The notes beneath the pieces are model-generated. The model saw only the letters and a list, made by a program, of their open reading frames with translations. It was not told the DNA's origin and made no database searches. This document shows, piece after piece, positions 34,905 to 45,974 of a stretch of DNA of 64,000 nt; position 1 is the first letter of the stretch, and each line of letters starts with the position of its first letter. The stretch is taken from NCBI RefSeq assembly GCF_002575655.3, contig NC_053036.3:195890788-195954787 (forward strand), given 5' to 3'. The position numbers and the translations under genes are program-made. The DNA comes from Aegilops tauschii subsp. strangulata (Eukaryota > Streptophyta > Magnoliopsida > Poales > Poaceae).

Positions 34905-35052
34905 TAAAAAAGGCGCGCCTAGGCTCTAGGCGTTGGCAAAACGCATTGCGCATAACTACGCATAATCTGTGCATAACTGCGCATAAGCATGCGCTTTGGT
35001 CAGTAAAGCGCAAGGCGGTGGCAAAACGCACAATTAACGCCTAGCGCTTTTT
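34905..35052. repeat. Short inverted-repeat element in an intron
   Basis: Begins AAAAAAGGCGCGCCTAGGC and ends GCCTAGCGCTTTTTT; the interior is rich in GCGCATAA and CAAAACGCA direct repeats (TGCGCATAACTACGCATAA, TGGCAAAACGCA twice). A small MITE-like, GC-rich palindromic unit within AT-rich intron sequence; superfamily not determined. Confidence 0.5.
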
Positions 35053-36095
35053 TGAAATATGGTAGCAATGGAATCTTAAATTAGAACAGTTGTTCTTCAG
35101 GTTTAGGCACTTGTTCTACATGAACAGAGTACAGTAAGACGGAAGAATATAATATTTAAAAATAGAAAATGAGCTCATAGACCTTACCACATTCTTGGTT
35201 CGGGACCAGTACAGAACAAGGCGTTCCCAGTCATCGTCCAATAAATGTGTCTCAAGAGAACGTAAGGGAATTTGATGAGTTTCTTTGCCGGTGAAGTACG
35301 TTTTCTTCAGGTAATTCCGATACTGCCACAAGGCATTCTTGAAGATAGCAGAGGTATTAGCATAGGTTACCTCATCCTGAGTTTCCAAATCGGTCCTTCT
35401 CTATAGAGAAAAATGGGAAAATTTGCTGTATTATAACCATCATGGAGGTAGGATGTATGGGACGAAGCAAAGTAATTGCCATGAATAACATTACTTACAC
35501 ATAACTCCTGGACAAACACCTGCAACTGGCATTTTCCTTCATCTTCAGTATAATATTTCCAAGATGGGAAGATACGCACATACGATTTAACAACATCAAA
35601 TGCTATAGATGCTAAACTACGACTAGCTGGTTGTGCTTCCTCCACAGGAATAGGCATACTAACTGGTGGAGTTGGGGTTCGCCATGATAGTACTGGCCCT
35701 TTGGGCACTGGAGCTGCCTTACTAACTACTCTTGTTTGGGAGCTCTGTGGTGGAGATGGTGCTGTGTCAACATGAACTGGGTTACTATCGGCTGGGGTTG
35801 GGGTTAGATTGGGTGAAGCTGGTTCTCTGTCCATCGCAGTAGGGGTACAATCTGCGAGAGTTTGGGTTATGTGTGGTAGGGCTGGTTCTTGTGCATGTAC
35901 AACCGGGGTGCTATCTCCACCAAGAGGTAGCACTGTTTTATTTGATGACCGTGTTTTCAGTCCGCTAGATACTGGCATCACCCGCTCCAATTCAAATGGT
36001 TGATAAACAGGAAACATAGTTGAATGTACAGACATTGTATGAGAGACAGATGCAATAGATAGTGTGGAAAAAAGAGGGCATGAAATAGTTGACAT

Positions 36096-36370
36096 GTATA
36101 TTGTTTAACTAAAACGGATAGCATGACATAATTTCAGATATATGATGTCTATCTAAACTGGATAGCATAGCATAACATAATTCAAAGATATGATGAATAA
36201 CTAAACAGGATCGCATGACATAATTCACCTACATGTTATCTAAGTAATCAGGATCGCATCATTTAATTCACATATGTGATTTATATGCTAAACAGAGGGC
36301 ATTCGATATGATGTCTGAACTAAGAACATGGTGTTGAATATTGTGTATATGATGTCTAAACTATGCAATG
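36096..36370. repeat. Degenerate 50-60-bp tandem repeats in an intron
   Basis: The motif CTAAACAGGATCGCATGACATAATTCA and variants, each ending in TATGATGT-like sequence, recur about five times. The same repeat type is found in the next intron at 36600-36850, consistent with duplication of an exon together with its intron. Confidence 0.65.
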
Positions 36371-36427
36371 CAAGACACCGTATCCATGATATGAGCAGTA
36401 TAACCGTGCCAAGTTAGAGCATACACC

Positions 36428-36660
36428 TCAGTGGGGGAATAGGACTGGTCATCTATCTCTGAATCCATCTCTGAGGAGCTATCGGGACCCAACAAGAGAT
36501 CTGCTTCAACAGGTAGCACTGTCTGCTCTGAAGGCCTTGTTTTCACTCCAGATTTTTCCATCTCCCACCCAAATGGCTGATTCACAGGAAGAGTAGTTTA
36601 ATGTACAAGCATTGTCGACAAATGGAAATGTAATGAAGAAAAGGATGGGCAAGATGTCAT
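36428..36660 (-). pseudogene. Duplicated exon of the tnpA-like gene
   Basis: Reads MTSCPSFSSLHF..., an in-frame TAA (at about 36600), LPVNQPFGWEME and GVKTRPSEQTVLP. The exon at 36095-35499 begins with a clearly related series (MSTISCPLFSTLS, FPVYQPFELE, GLKTRSSNKTVLPL). It ends at a donor CTGAG|GTGTAT. So a tandem exon duplication diverged, and one copy gained a stop. Confidence 0.55.
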
Positions 36661-37129
36661 TCAAATATATGATGCCTAGTTAAACAGGATGGCATTGCAC
36701 ATTTCACATATATTATGGCTGGCTAAAAGACATGAGACTGCATAATTCCCATATATGATATAGAAACTAAATAGGTGGCATTACAGAACATGTCTAAACT
36801 AAGCAGATGACATATATGATGTCAAAAGTAGGCACTGCAAGGCAACATATGCATGATATGACTCAGCCTCAGAACAGATATCTTCCTCTAGATTACAATC
36901 TGGAGAGGGGTGGGGAGGGTTTGCCATTGAACCCACCATGGAGCGATGTCTGCATGACATTGTATTGCCGCGCAAAACTCTTCTCTTTTTCTCTACATGT
37001 TCAACATGACTGTGTACAATATCTAACATGCATACGAAAAAAATATGGTGAGATTATGTAAGGAGAGCATGCAGAAATTTAGAGTGATGGTAACAACCAG
37101 TGGATCGACGTTTTTCCGTTGAACCAAAA

Positions 37130-37400
37130 TAGCCCTAATGGATCGACGTGAATGTATAGTAATAAGTGATGCAACAAGTGTACAACCTCTTTGTCGTAGC
37201 CGTGTCGACCTCAGCATCATTGGGTTGGTCGCTGAAGCAGTTGAGGCAGAGGTGGCTGTCGGAGGTGTGGAGGAGGATATGAGGAATCTGTAGATGGCGT
37301 CCAGGGCACTGCTCTGTTGTGATGGATCGTTCTGTCGTTGGAGCAGCTCCGATGAGCCGTAAGACGTCAAGGCTGAAACAGCACAAGACAGACATCGTCA
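37130..37400 (-). pseudogene. Exon-1-like duplicate upstream in the tnpA-like gene
   Basis: The minus strand contains SDQPNDAEVDTATTKRLYT, related to TDSSDEAEAYSVPPKRLYT at about 38240-38195. Both are followed at the same place by AAAGAG|GTTGTACAC, a shared donor-like site. This indicates that the first exon was also duplicated. 37401-38207 between the two is GC-rich with no firm exon. Confidence 0.4.
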
Positions 37401-37904
37401 ATCTCAAGTGGGATTCTAATAGCATCTCCAATAGATGATGTACAATGGATGTAAAATTAACATCAGCAAAAACCACCTGACTACAACAGATGAGGTAAAA
37501 ACTGTTGACTCTGAACTTAACTGTCAAAACTGAAATTTACTATGGAATCTGAATGCTACTGTCGAAACTGAACGCAATGGTAGCAGAGAGGCACTTGACA
37601 TGTAGTTTAGGGAGGGCCTGCAGTTCATCTTCAACCTGCACCCCCCTGAGCTGCCAGCCACCACCGGCCGAACCACCGGCCCCAGCGCCGCCTCGCCGCC
37701 CCGAAACAACTCGCCACCGGCGCCCCGGCCAGCCCTCTAGGCCCCCGCCCCCACCCTGAACCCTAAGATAGATAGTGGGGTACCTCTCCGGCGAGCCCCC
37801 GTCCCCGCTATGGGTGGTTCTTCCTTAACTCCGGCGAGCCCCCCAACCCCTGAAAATCGACTGACCCAAAAGTCGATTCAGTTGACTGAAGTGTGGCTTA
37901 ATCG

Positions 37905-38035
37905 GAGCAGAGCAGCAGCACGAGCGAGGGGGAGAGCAGCAGCAGCAGCTGGGCAAGCGAGGAATCGAGCGAGAGCCGTAGCAGCAGCAGCAGCACGAGC
38001 GACCGAGCGAGAGCCGGAGCAGCAGCACCGGATCC
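37905..38035. repeat. GCA-rich minisatellite
   Basis: AGCAGCAGCA runs alternate with CGAGCGAG and GAGAGCC blocks: three imperfect units of about 45 bp built from GAGCGAGAGCC plus a (GCA)n tract. Long frames across it are compositional. Confidence 0.75.
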
Positions 38036-38394
38036 GGCTGGTATGGCCGCCGCCGCCGAAGGGGCCTCACACTGGGGGAGAGCCGCCATGGAGATGTCGC
38101 CCGCGGCTCCGGCTTCAAGGTAGCCGCTCCATGGGGGTGCGGGATGGAGCACCGTCGGCGCCGGGAAGTCGAGTTAAGGAGAAGGTGCGATGCGATGAGT
38201 GTACAACCTCTTTGGTGGCACCGAGTAGGCCTCGGCTTCGTCCGAGGAGTCGGTGAGGATGCTGCGGTTCCGGTGGAGCAGGTTAAGGCGGCGCTGTGGG
38301 GATGGAGCAGCCGCGATAGACGAGGCGATTGTCGCAGCAGCTCCTTGGAGGTGGAGGACGGGGCGGCTGAACCAGCGTGACGGCGAGATGGAGT

Positions 38395-41300
38395 TGTCAC
38401 ATCCCTAGCTTCTGGTAATGCACTACGCTAGCCTCATGTGTGCATCATGTTTAATCTTGAAAGAAAGTTGAAATGGGGATGACAGAACCCCCAGCACCCC
38501 CCTGAAACCAACTAGGGTTACTAAAATTGGTTTCAATGAACCCAAAATGCCCTTCAAAAAATGTTCATCATTTCTGGATTGGGCTAAAACCCCTGGCAAA
38601 AATGGTGCACACTTTTCTAGGACATTCTGGATTTTTGAATTAAATCATAAGTATTTGAATTTGGACATTTAAATTCTATAAAATATTTTAACTGTCCAAA
38701 TAATCTTGAAAGCATTTTAGGGCTGTTGGAAATAGTTTCAAAAGTGCCCACAATTATTTTCAGGATCTTACAAAACGAATTAGTATTTTTACTAATTCAA
38801 AACAGAGAAATAAAATAGAAAACATAAACAATTAAGTAAGAGAGAGAGAAGGCCACTGGGCCCCTCACCTAGACTTACCTGGCGCCCCACCACGGCCCAG
38901 GAGCTGGCCCAGCCCACCAGAGCCGCCACCGTCTCCCACCTCGCGCCAGAAGGACGCCAGAGGGACGCCGGGCGTGTGCTCGCCGCGCGCGTCCACGCGC
39001 GAGGCCACCTCCTGCTTCCGCCACTTCTGGACGCCTCCACGAGTGCCACGCCACCTCCCCGACCCCCTCTCACTTCCCCCTCGCTCTCTGGACCTCCCTT
39101 CCCCTCGCTCCTCTGTTCCACCCCCCCATGGCCGAGTATGCCGTCGTCGCCGCTCGCTGTTGCCACGACCACCGGCCCTCCCTCGCCCATCCAACGTGCT
39201 CGAGAGCTCCGCCACGCCGTCCCCATCTACCCCACCGAGCCACGTGAGCTGGGAAGCACCGCAACACCCTCGACGTCCTCATCTTCTTCCTCGGCCACAG
39301 GAGATCGCCGTCGGGATTCCGACACCGTCAAGCCTTCCCCGAGCCCGCTTCGACGACCTCTGCAACCATCGTGAGCTCCCGCGTCGTAACCCCCTCTCCC
39401 CGAGCTCGATTATGCCCTCTAGTCGTGCCAGCCGCCGTACCCGAGCACCTCCGTCCACCATGGTCGTTGCTCTCGCAGCCACCGTCCATCTCCGCTCAAG
39501 ATTGTGCCTCCGGCGTGCTCCTGGAGCAACGATGAGTCCAACGCAGCCCCTAACTAGCTCTCCCATGCGCTGGAACGACGCGCCCGCAGTCGCCCGTTCT
39601 CCGGCCGCCGCCACGAGCTCGACTCCGGCGAGCTCGCTCCATCCCAGCCCCACCCGTCTGCCCTAGAAGATGCGCGCGAACGCCAGCTCGCCGTAGAGCC
39701 AAACCCCGCCCCAAACCGCTGTCTGTAGCGCGAGCCCAAGCAACTCCGGCGACCCTCCGCCGTCGGCTTTGGTCGCCGGCATTAAGCCGCCGACGTGGCA
39801 CACTTAATTAGCCTAATGACAATCTAATTGACCTCTTAGGTCACTGACACCGGGCCCCACGACGGGTCTAAGCTGAGTCAACGCGGGGTTAAACCGGAGT
39901 TCAACACTGTCTCAATGACATGCGGGTCCCAAAGTCAGGTTTGACCGTGGTGGACTCCTGACGTCGCTATGACACACTGCTGACGTCATAAATACATTTG
40001 CTGGGATTTTCTTATTTAGAATAAATCTGAAAATTCCAGAAAATGTTTAAAACTTCGAAAATCCATAGAAATTAATCTATAACTCCAAATGAAATAATTT
40101 ATATATGAAAAATGATCAGAAAAATCCAACCTATCCATCTGTACTATTTTCATGCATGTTAGAACAATTTATGGCTGCTGTTTAGGACAAATCATGTAAA
40201 TGGCATTTGAATTTCCACATATGAAGTTTGAATTTGAACCTAAGGTTCAAACCAACTCCATTTAATATGTTGCTAGTTGCATTAGCTCAAAACACATTCA
40301 TATTGCCATGTCATAGCATGCATCATATTGTGCATTGCATTGATCGTGTTTCTTCTCTGTTTGCCGGTGTTGTCCCCTCTCAGTAGACGTTGCTTCGACG
40401 ATGCGATCGATGACACCGATGAAGAGCTATACTATCTTCGGAAGTGTCAGGCAAGCAAAACCCCCTTGTTCATTCCGACACAATCCCACTCTCTCGCTCC
40501 TGCTCTCTTTTACTGCATTAGGACAACAGCGTTTCAACTGTTACATGCTGCGGTAGTTGAACCCCTTTCCTCTGCATGACCTGTCATTGCCACAGTAAAT
40601 AGATGAAACCCACTAGCATGAGTAGGAGTTGTCTGAGCCCTGATGTGCCTACTCATTCATGCTTGTTTGTCATGCCTGCTATTGCTTAGAGTTGTGTCAG
40701 GTCTGATTCATCAGGGATGAATTGGAATGTGGTGAACATGTCTTACTGTTGAGAGCTAAGTGTGTGAACACGACTTGGTAAAGGTAGCGGTGAGAGGCCA
40801 TGTAGGAGTACATGGTGGGTTGTCTCATTGAAACCGTCCTCAGGAACTGAGTTATGTGTTTGTGATCCATGAACAGTTACTACCACACATTGGGCTCCGG
40901 GCGCTCCAAGCTCTCTCGACTTATTAATCAACATGATCTCTGTCCAGGAGTTGCAACTAGTTTCTGGTGTTTGTAGGTAGTGTTAGTAGTCTACCAAGTG
41001 GCACCCGGTACAGGTGGGCTTGGGACAGACTAGGCACACGTGTCCTGGTGTACCGAGTGGCACCCGGATGGTGGGCTCGGGAACCCTGCACACATCGTTT
41101 GGGGCCGTGAGCGACACCCCGGCCGGATCTCCTTGCGGATGGAACCCGAATAGGCGATAAACCTGGACGAGAGACTTGTTTGGTTAGTCAGGTCGTGGCC
41201 GACTCCCTCGCCAGGCTTCCGCTTGAAGGTTGCTGAGGTACACGACGTGTACATGGTGGTAAGTGGCGAGAGCGTGTGTGACAAAGTACACCCCTGCAGG

Positions 41301-42550
41301 GTTAATATTATCTATTCGAATAGCCGTGTCCGCGGTAAAGGACTTCTGGGTTGTCTGTACAGTTCATAGACAAGTGAAAGTGGATACTCTAAAATGCGCA
41401 AGATAAGCGTGAGTGCTATGGATGGCATCCTCGTAGGGAGACGGGAGCGAATCCATAGTGGTGTATTGATATGGTGAATATGTGGACTCGTGTGCGCCAC
41501 CTCAAAAGAGTTACTTGCAGTCGTAGTTCAGGATAGCCACCGAGTCAAAGCTGGCTTGCTGCAGTTAAACTCCACTACCCCCTTTGTTGATACCGATGCA
41601 TATGTAGCTAGTTCTGATGTAAGTCTTGCTGGGTACATTTGTACTCACGTTTGCCTATTCTATGTTTTGCAGAGAGACGTCAGTCTCGCTAGTAGTTCCG
41701 TGTGGACTTCGACGTTTAGCTTGATACCTCAGCTACGATCTTGTGCCCTCGGCAGGATCTTGTAGATAGTCAGGCTTCTCAGCCTTTTTCATTTGTAGAG
41801 GTCTGTACTCAGACATGTTAAGCTTCCGCATGTGCTTTGACTTATATGCTCTGAATGTTGGGTCATGAGACCCATGTTTGTAATATCTGGCTCTTCGGAG
41901 CCTAATGAATAAATACTCTGAGTCGTAGAGTCTTGTTGTGATGCCATGTTGTATTTGCACATATCGAGCATATTGTGTGTATGATTGAAATGCTTGGTAT
42001 GTGTGGGATCCAACAACCTAGTTGTTTATCCTTGGTAGCCTCTCTTATGGGGAAATGTAGTCTTGTGCTTCCTTGAGCCATAGTAGTCCTCTATAGCCCG
42101 GTTCACCGGAGTCCTGCTACCCAGCACTATTGCTCCGGAACACTTGACTGGCCGGCATGTGATTCACTTCGTTCCTGTGTCTGTCCCTTCGGGGAAATGT
42201 CACACGGTGACATCCGGAGTCTTGCCTAGCCTGCTACAGCCCGGGTTCCCGGAGTCCTGTTAGCCCAGTGCTACAACCTGGATTCACACGCTGCTGACCG
42301 ACATGCTTGATGTTGATTCATGTATGCCTGTCCCAGTAAGTTAGTGCCACTTTGGGTTCACAACTAGTCATGTCGGCCTGGGTTCTCTGTCATATGGATG
42401 CTAGCGACACTATCATATACGTGAGCCAAAAGGCGCAAACGGTCCCGGGCCATGGTAAGGCGACACCCGTGGGAATACCGTGCGTGAGGCCGCAAAGTGA
42501 TATGAGGTGTTACCGGCTAGATCGATGTGCTTGGAATCGGGGTCCTGACA
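38395..42550 (+). repeat. 5' LTR of the long-LTR element, 4156 bp
   Basis: Starts TGTCACATCC and ends GGGTCCTGACA. Layout: AT-rich start, a GC-rich block at 38880-39790 with several spurious frames up to 230 codons, AT-rich 39800-40330, then a mixed segment. A frame of 83 codons at 40328-40579 and one of 91 at 41490-41765 are present unchanged in both LTRs, but that is expected of LTRs this similar and no domain is recognisable. Confidence 0.9.
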
Positions 42551-45500
42551 GCTTTGGTCTCAGAGTCTGACTGCCTGTAGGATTACCAAGCCAAACTGGT
42601 CGAAGTTGAGTCTTGAAGTGCTTTAGTTATATAAGGGAATTGATTGTGGATGGGAACGTAAGGCTCTTTTTACTCCTTTACCTTATAGCCTTCTGATCTG
42701 AGTCACCCTCTTCTCTTCTACGGGGATTAAGAACTGGGCTTCTCATCTTTCTATCAGGATCACGTGCTCTAATCCGTAGACTCGTAAGATTGTTGGTTCC
42801 AGGCCTCAGTTCAGTTTCTACAACTTCCGTGTGTTCATAGTTGGTCTCGGAACCTTGATATTGTGCTTCTAAGTGGTTATGCCACCATTTTTGCAGGATG
42901 TCTCAAATCCTTTGAGCATTTACAACCGTTATGCTATCAGAGTCATCCCAGGCTTCTAAATAATCTGATGCATTTGCAAATCCCTTCTTTCCGTTCTCGA
43001 TGTTCCTTTGGGCCAGATTAACCACACTAATCGTTGAGTTGAGGTACTCTGTTGCCTTGACATATATGTTGGAGTTATTATTATGACCCTATGTGTTTTA
43101 GAGAACCACTCAGTAATCTAGCAATGCTTTGTATCCCCAGTGTGATGATTCTGGCCATTATTCTCGAAAGCATCCCGTGATGCCATTTAGTTAGTAGGCA
43201 TTCTACTCCTGGGTTCCTGAACCTGAGGTTCGCCCTAATTACTTCATGTTGTTAGTGTTTGCTAGTTCCTTTAGGATATTAGTAACCTTGCGATAGTCCT
43301 CGAGGTCTGTGGTATATCGTTCTTCCAATACCATGAACTGCTTATGGCAGAAGTTCTCTTGAACCGAAAGATCACAACCAGAGTGCTCTTGACGAGTTCT
43401 CCATTCACATTGTGAATCTGCCAGTCCTTACTCCTCTGCATGGGTTATCCGGAAGAAATATGTTGAATTTGTTCGACATACTAATTCATGCATCCACAAC
43501 TCAGAAAAACATACGTTCCTTTGGGTTGTCCCTCTTTAGTTATTTTCTGGCCCTCGTCTATCAATTGATAGTCAGGAGTGATTGTGCATTTGTGTTATCG
43601 ATGCCTATTATTCTTGTGGTCTGTCAAGCCATTCTATTTCAGAATGACTAGGAGAAACAAACTCCAGAACCTCGTCCATATCTAGGATTGGGTCAAAGGA
43701 ATTGTATTCCGCAGACCAAAATGCCAATCCAGCTTTTTCTCTGCTCTACCTTGGAGCGTTACCATCTTTATGTCAAGAGTGTCATGAGAACTGCACCACC
43801 TCTTATGAATTCTTGACGCAGTGATACTTCTCGCCATCATCGTTCATTCCTCGGTCCCCATGTTATTATAACCGGAATACCGACAAGTGAATCGTGATGT
43901 GTGAAATTAATACTCCTAGCAACTGTGTTGCTTGGTAGTTAAGGGCCAATAATCTTATCCTTAGCGTGTTGATTATTGAATCATCACCCTAAGGTTTATC
44001 GTGCTATCTAGTCCTTATTTCCGGTGCACTTTTTGATCAATGAGTTAGGATAGTGTCAAGCTTTGCTTATTTGATCATATCGTCTTGCCCTGAAAAGCAA
44101 GATTGTTCTCGAACTTAGTAACATATCGGTGGTTCGTGATGTTCCGAATATCTTCTCGGAAGTATTACCAGGTTGTCACCTGACCGCTATGTTGAGTTCG
44201 CGATCAGGTTGGTTTTCCTCCAAACCACCCATTCTCCAAGAATCTGTGTTGGATACCCCTGAACTAGTTGGTTAAGCTAAACAACAACTTGGAGAGTTGG
44301 AAGATAAAAGCTTGTCCGACTTAGTTCATGTTAAGGGATATCTTTTGTGTGTGTGTGAGTGTGTTGAAGAAAGATGATATCTCCATCGATTGGTCCTCGT
44401 GATCAGTTGTTGGATCTATTGCCTTGTCAGAACTTTGACTGAGTATGGGCTATCGTCAAGTCAAATCAAAACCAACGATGTTCGTAATGTTGTCTTACTC
44501 GTGGTTGATCCCTCGAGCATACACCATTACATCTTTTGGTCTGACCAATGCTATCACCGTGTTCACATGATGGTGGAAGTCCAGTGATATGGAAATTCCG
44601 ATGAGTTGCTATTGAGGCCATCAACAGCATCTCGTCTCCTCCATGATTCATGTTGAACATCAAGCTAGTGTTGGAAACTTTTGTAAGCATTATCTTCATG
44701 TCCCGTTCATGAAATACATGTTTGGTGTAAGAAGTGACTTCCTCCAAGTTCACGTGCATTAGGTGCAAGTTGCCACCGTGAATTCGAGAAAGATTGTTTT
44801 TGCTTCCTCTGGAATCATCCCAAGTTAGTCATGCATGTGCAAAGTATTCTGTGGTATGTTAGACTGATCATCTTCGTTACATATGAATTCCTAGCACCCA
44901 AGCCACTGATTGACTTGTTCAAGGAAAAGAAGTCTAGCGCACGTAAAGACTTCGAAATCCTTGATGATGGATCCTAACCAGAACTCGATAGTGTTTTATT
45001 ATAAGACTACTATGTGGTCATTCTTGTCTTGGACAACATGTTCACAGGTTTGTAGCAGAACCAGCTCATGTTTTGGAGCTTGCTATTGTAGTTCACTCCC
45101 TGAGAATCTCGCAACGTCATCTCGTCGATTTGTTTTGCAATCTTTCATTTTTTTCTATCTAGACTAGATGAGTCTGGAATATCCTGACACCAACCAGATC
45201 TGAATCTCAGGCAGATATGATGGTTGGAACATTCCCAACATCTACTTTTGTTCCCAGCTTGCACCGCCATTGTGCCAATTTCCATGGGCTGCCCTCTCAG
45301 TAATTGTTGTTTAGGATCACCTTCAAGAGTGGTCCTACCATGGGTCCCATCCATTTCCAATGACAAGCTAAAATCTTTCCCTGCGTTGTCTTCAACAAGG
45401 TAGTCCACATCATCCATTCCAGTCCGAGTATGTCATTCTTTTGAACTCCTTCAATTGATCGATTTTGATTGCTTAGGTTGGCATAACGAGTCTCAATGAT

Positions 45501-45974
45501 CTATGTATCAAAAGTAATTCTTCTTGCCACCTAAGGGAATAATTCCATGAGTCACCTTTCCTAAGGTGCCCTGTTAGGGAATCATGGCGATTACTTCCTC
45601 GCTATCTTGAAACCATGCACCATCTTCTAAGCATGGAATCGTTGCCTTCTAATCTGAACCTTCGTCACCTGCTTCTTTCCATCGACCCTCATATTTGTTT
45701 TGCCCCTCAGCTCAAGAGATGTTTCTACGTCTCGTTCCGTGGGTTGATCCTGTGATCATTAAGATGATCCATTCCTGTGGAGTTATCTCGCTCTTCTATC
45801 CCCGTGTCGGATGAAGTTCCCAAAGCAAGACGTCGAGATCAAGATGATGCAATGAATCAACATCCTCGAGAAGGACAGTTGGATAATGAAGATCGTGTTA
45901 GCTTTGCGTCCCCTCTGTCTTCTTACCTCGCGTCTTGAATCTCGGGACGAGATTCTTGTTTAGTAGGGGTGAGT
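42551..45974 (+). other. Internal region of the long-LTR element with decayed pol traces
   Basis: 3.42 kb without a frame longer than about 100 codons. Remains of a gypsy pol seem recognisable at nucleotide level: TTTTGGTCTGACCAATGC at 44534-44551 is the usual coding string for the RT block FGLTNA, and CTCGGGACGAGATTCTTGTT at 45941-45960 is the typical end of Del/Tekay-type elements. The polypurine tract AGTAGGGGTGAG follows at 45962-45973. The internal region thus looks like a heavily eroded coding region of an autonomous chromovirus-like ancestor. Confidence 0.6.
42554..42567 (+). other. Primer-binding site (initiator tRNA-Met type)
   Basis: TTGGTCTCAGAGTC four bases after the LTR. It resembles TGGTATCAGAGCC, complementary to the 3' end of initiator tRNA-Met, with about two mismatches. 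Confidence 0.65.

Noticed and set aside
38974..39666. 230-codon plus frame in the long LTR (partner near 46.4-47.2 kb)
   Set aside because: Pro/Ser/Arg-rich compositional frame in GC-rich LTR DNA; the frame is not preserved in the second LTR.
40328..40579. 83-codon frame identical in both LTRs (47911-48162)
   Set aside because: Identity is expected between LTRs of one insertion and says nothing about selection.
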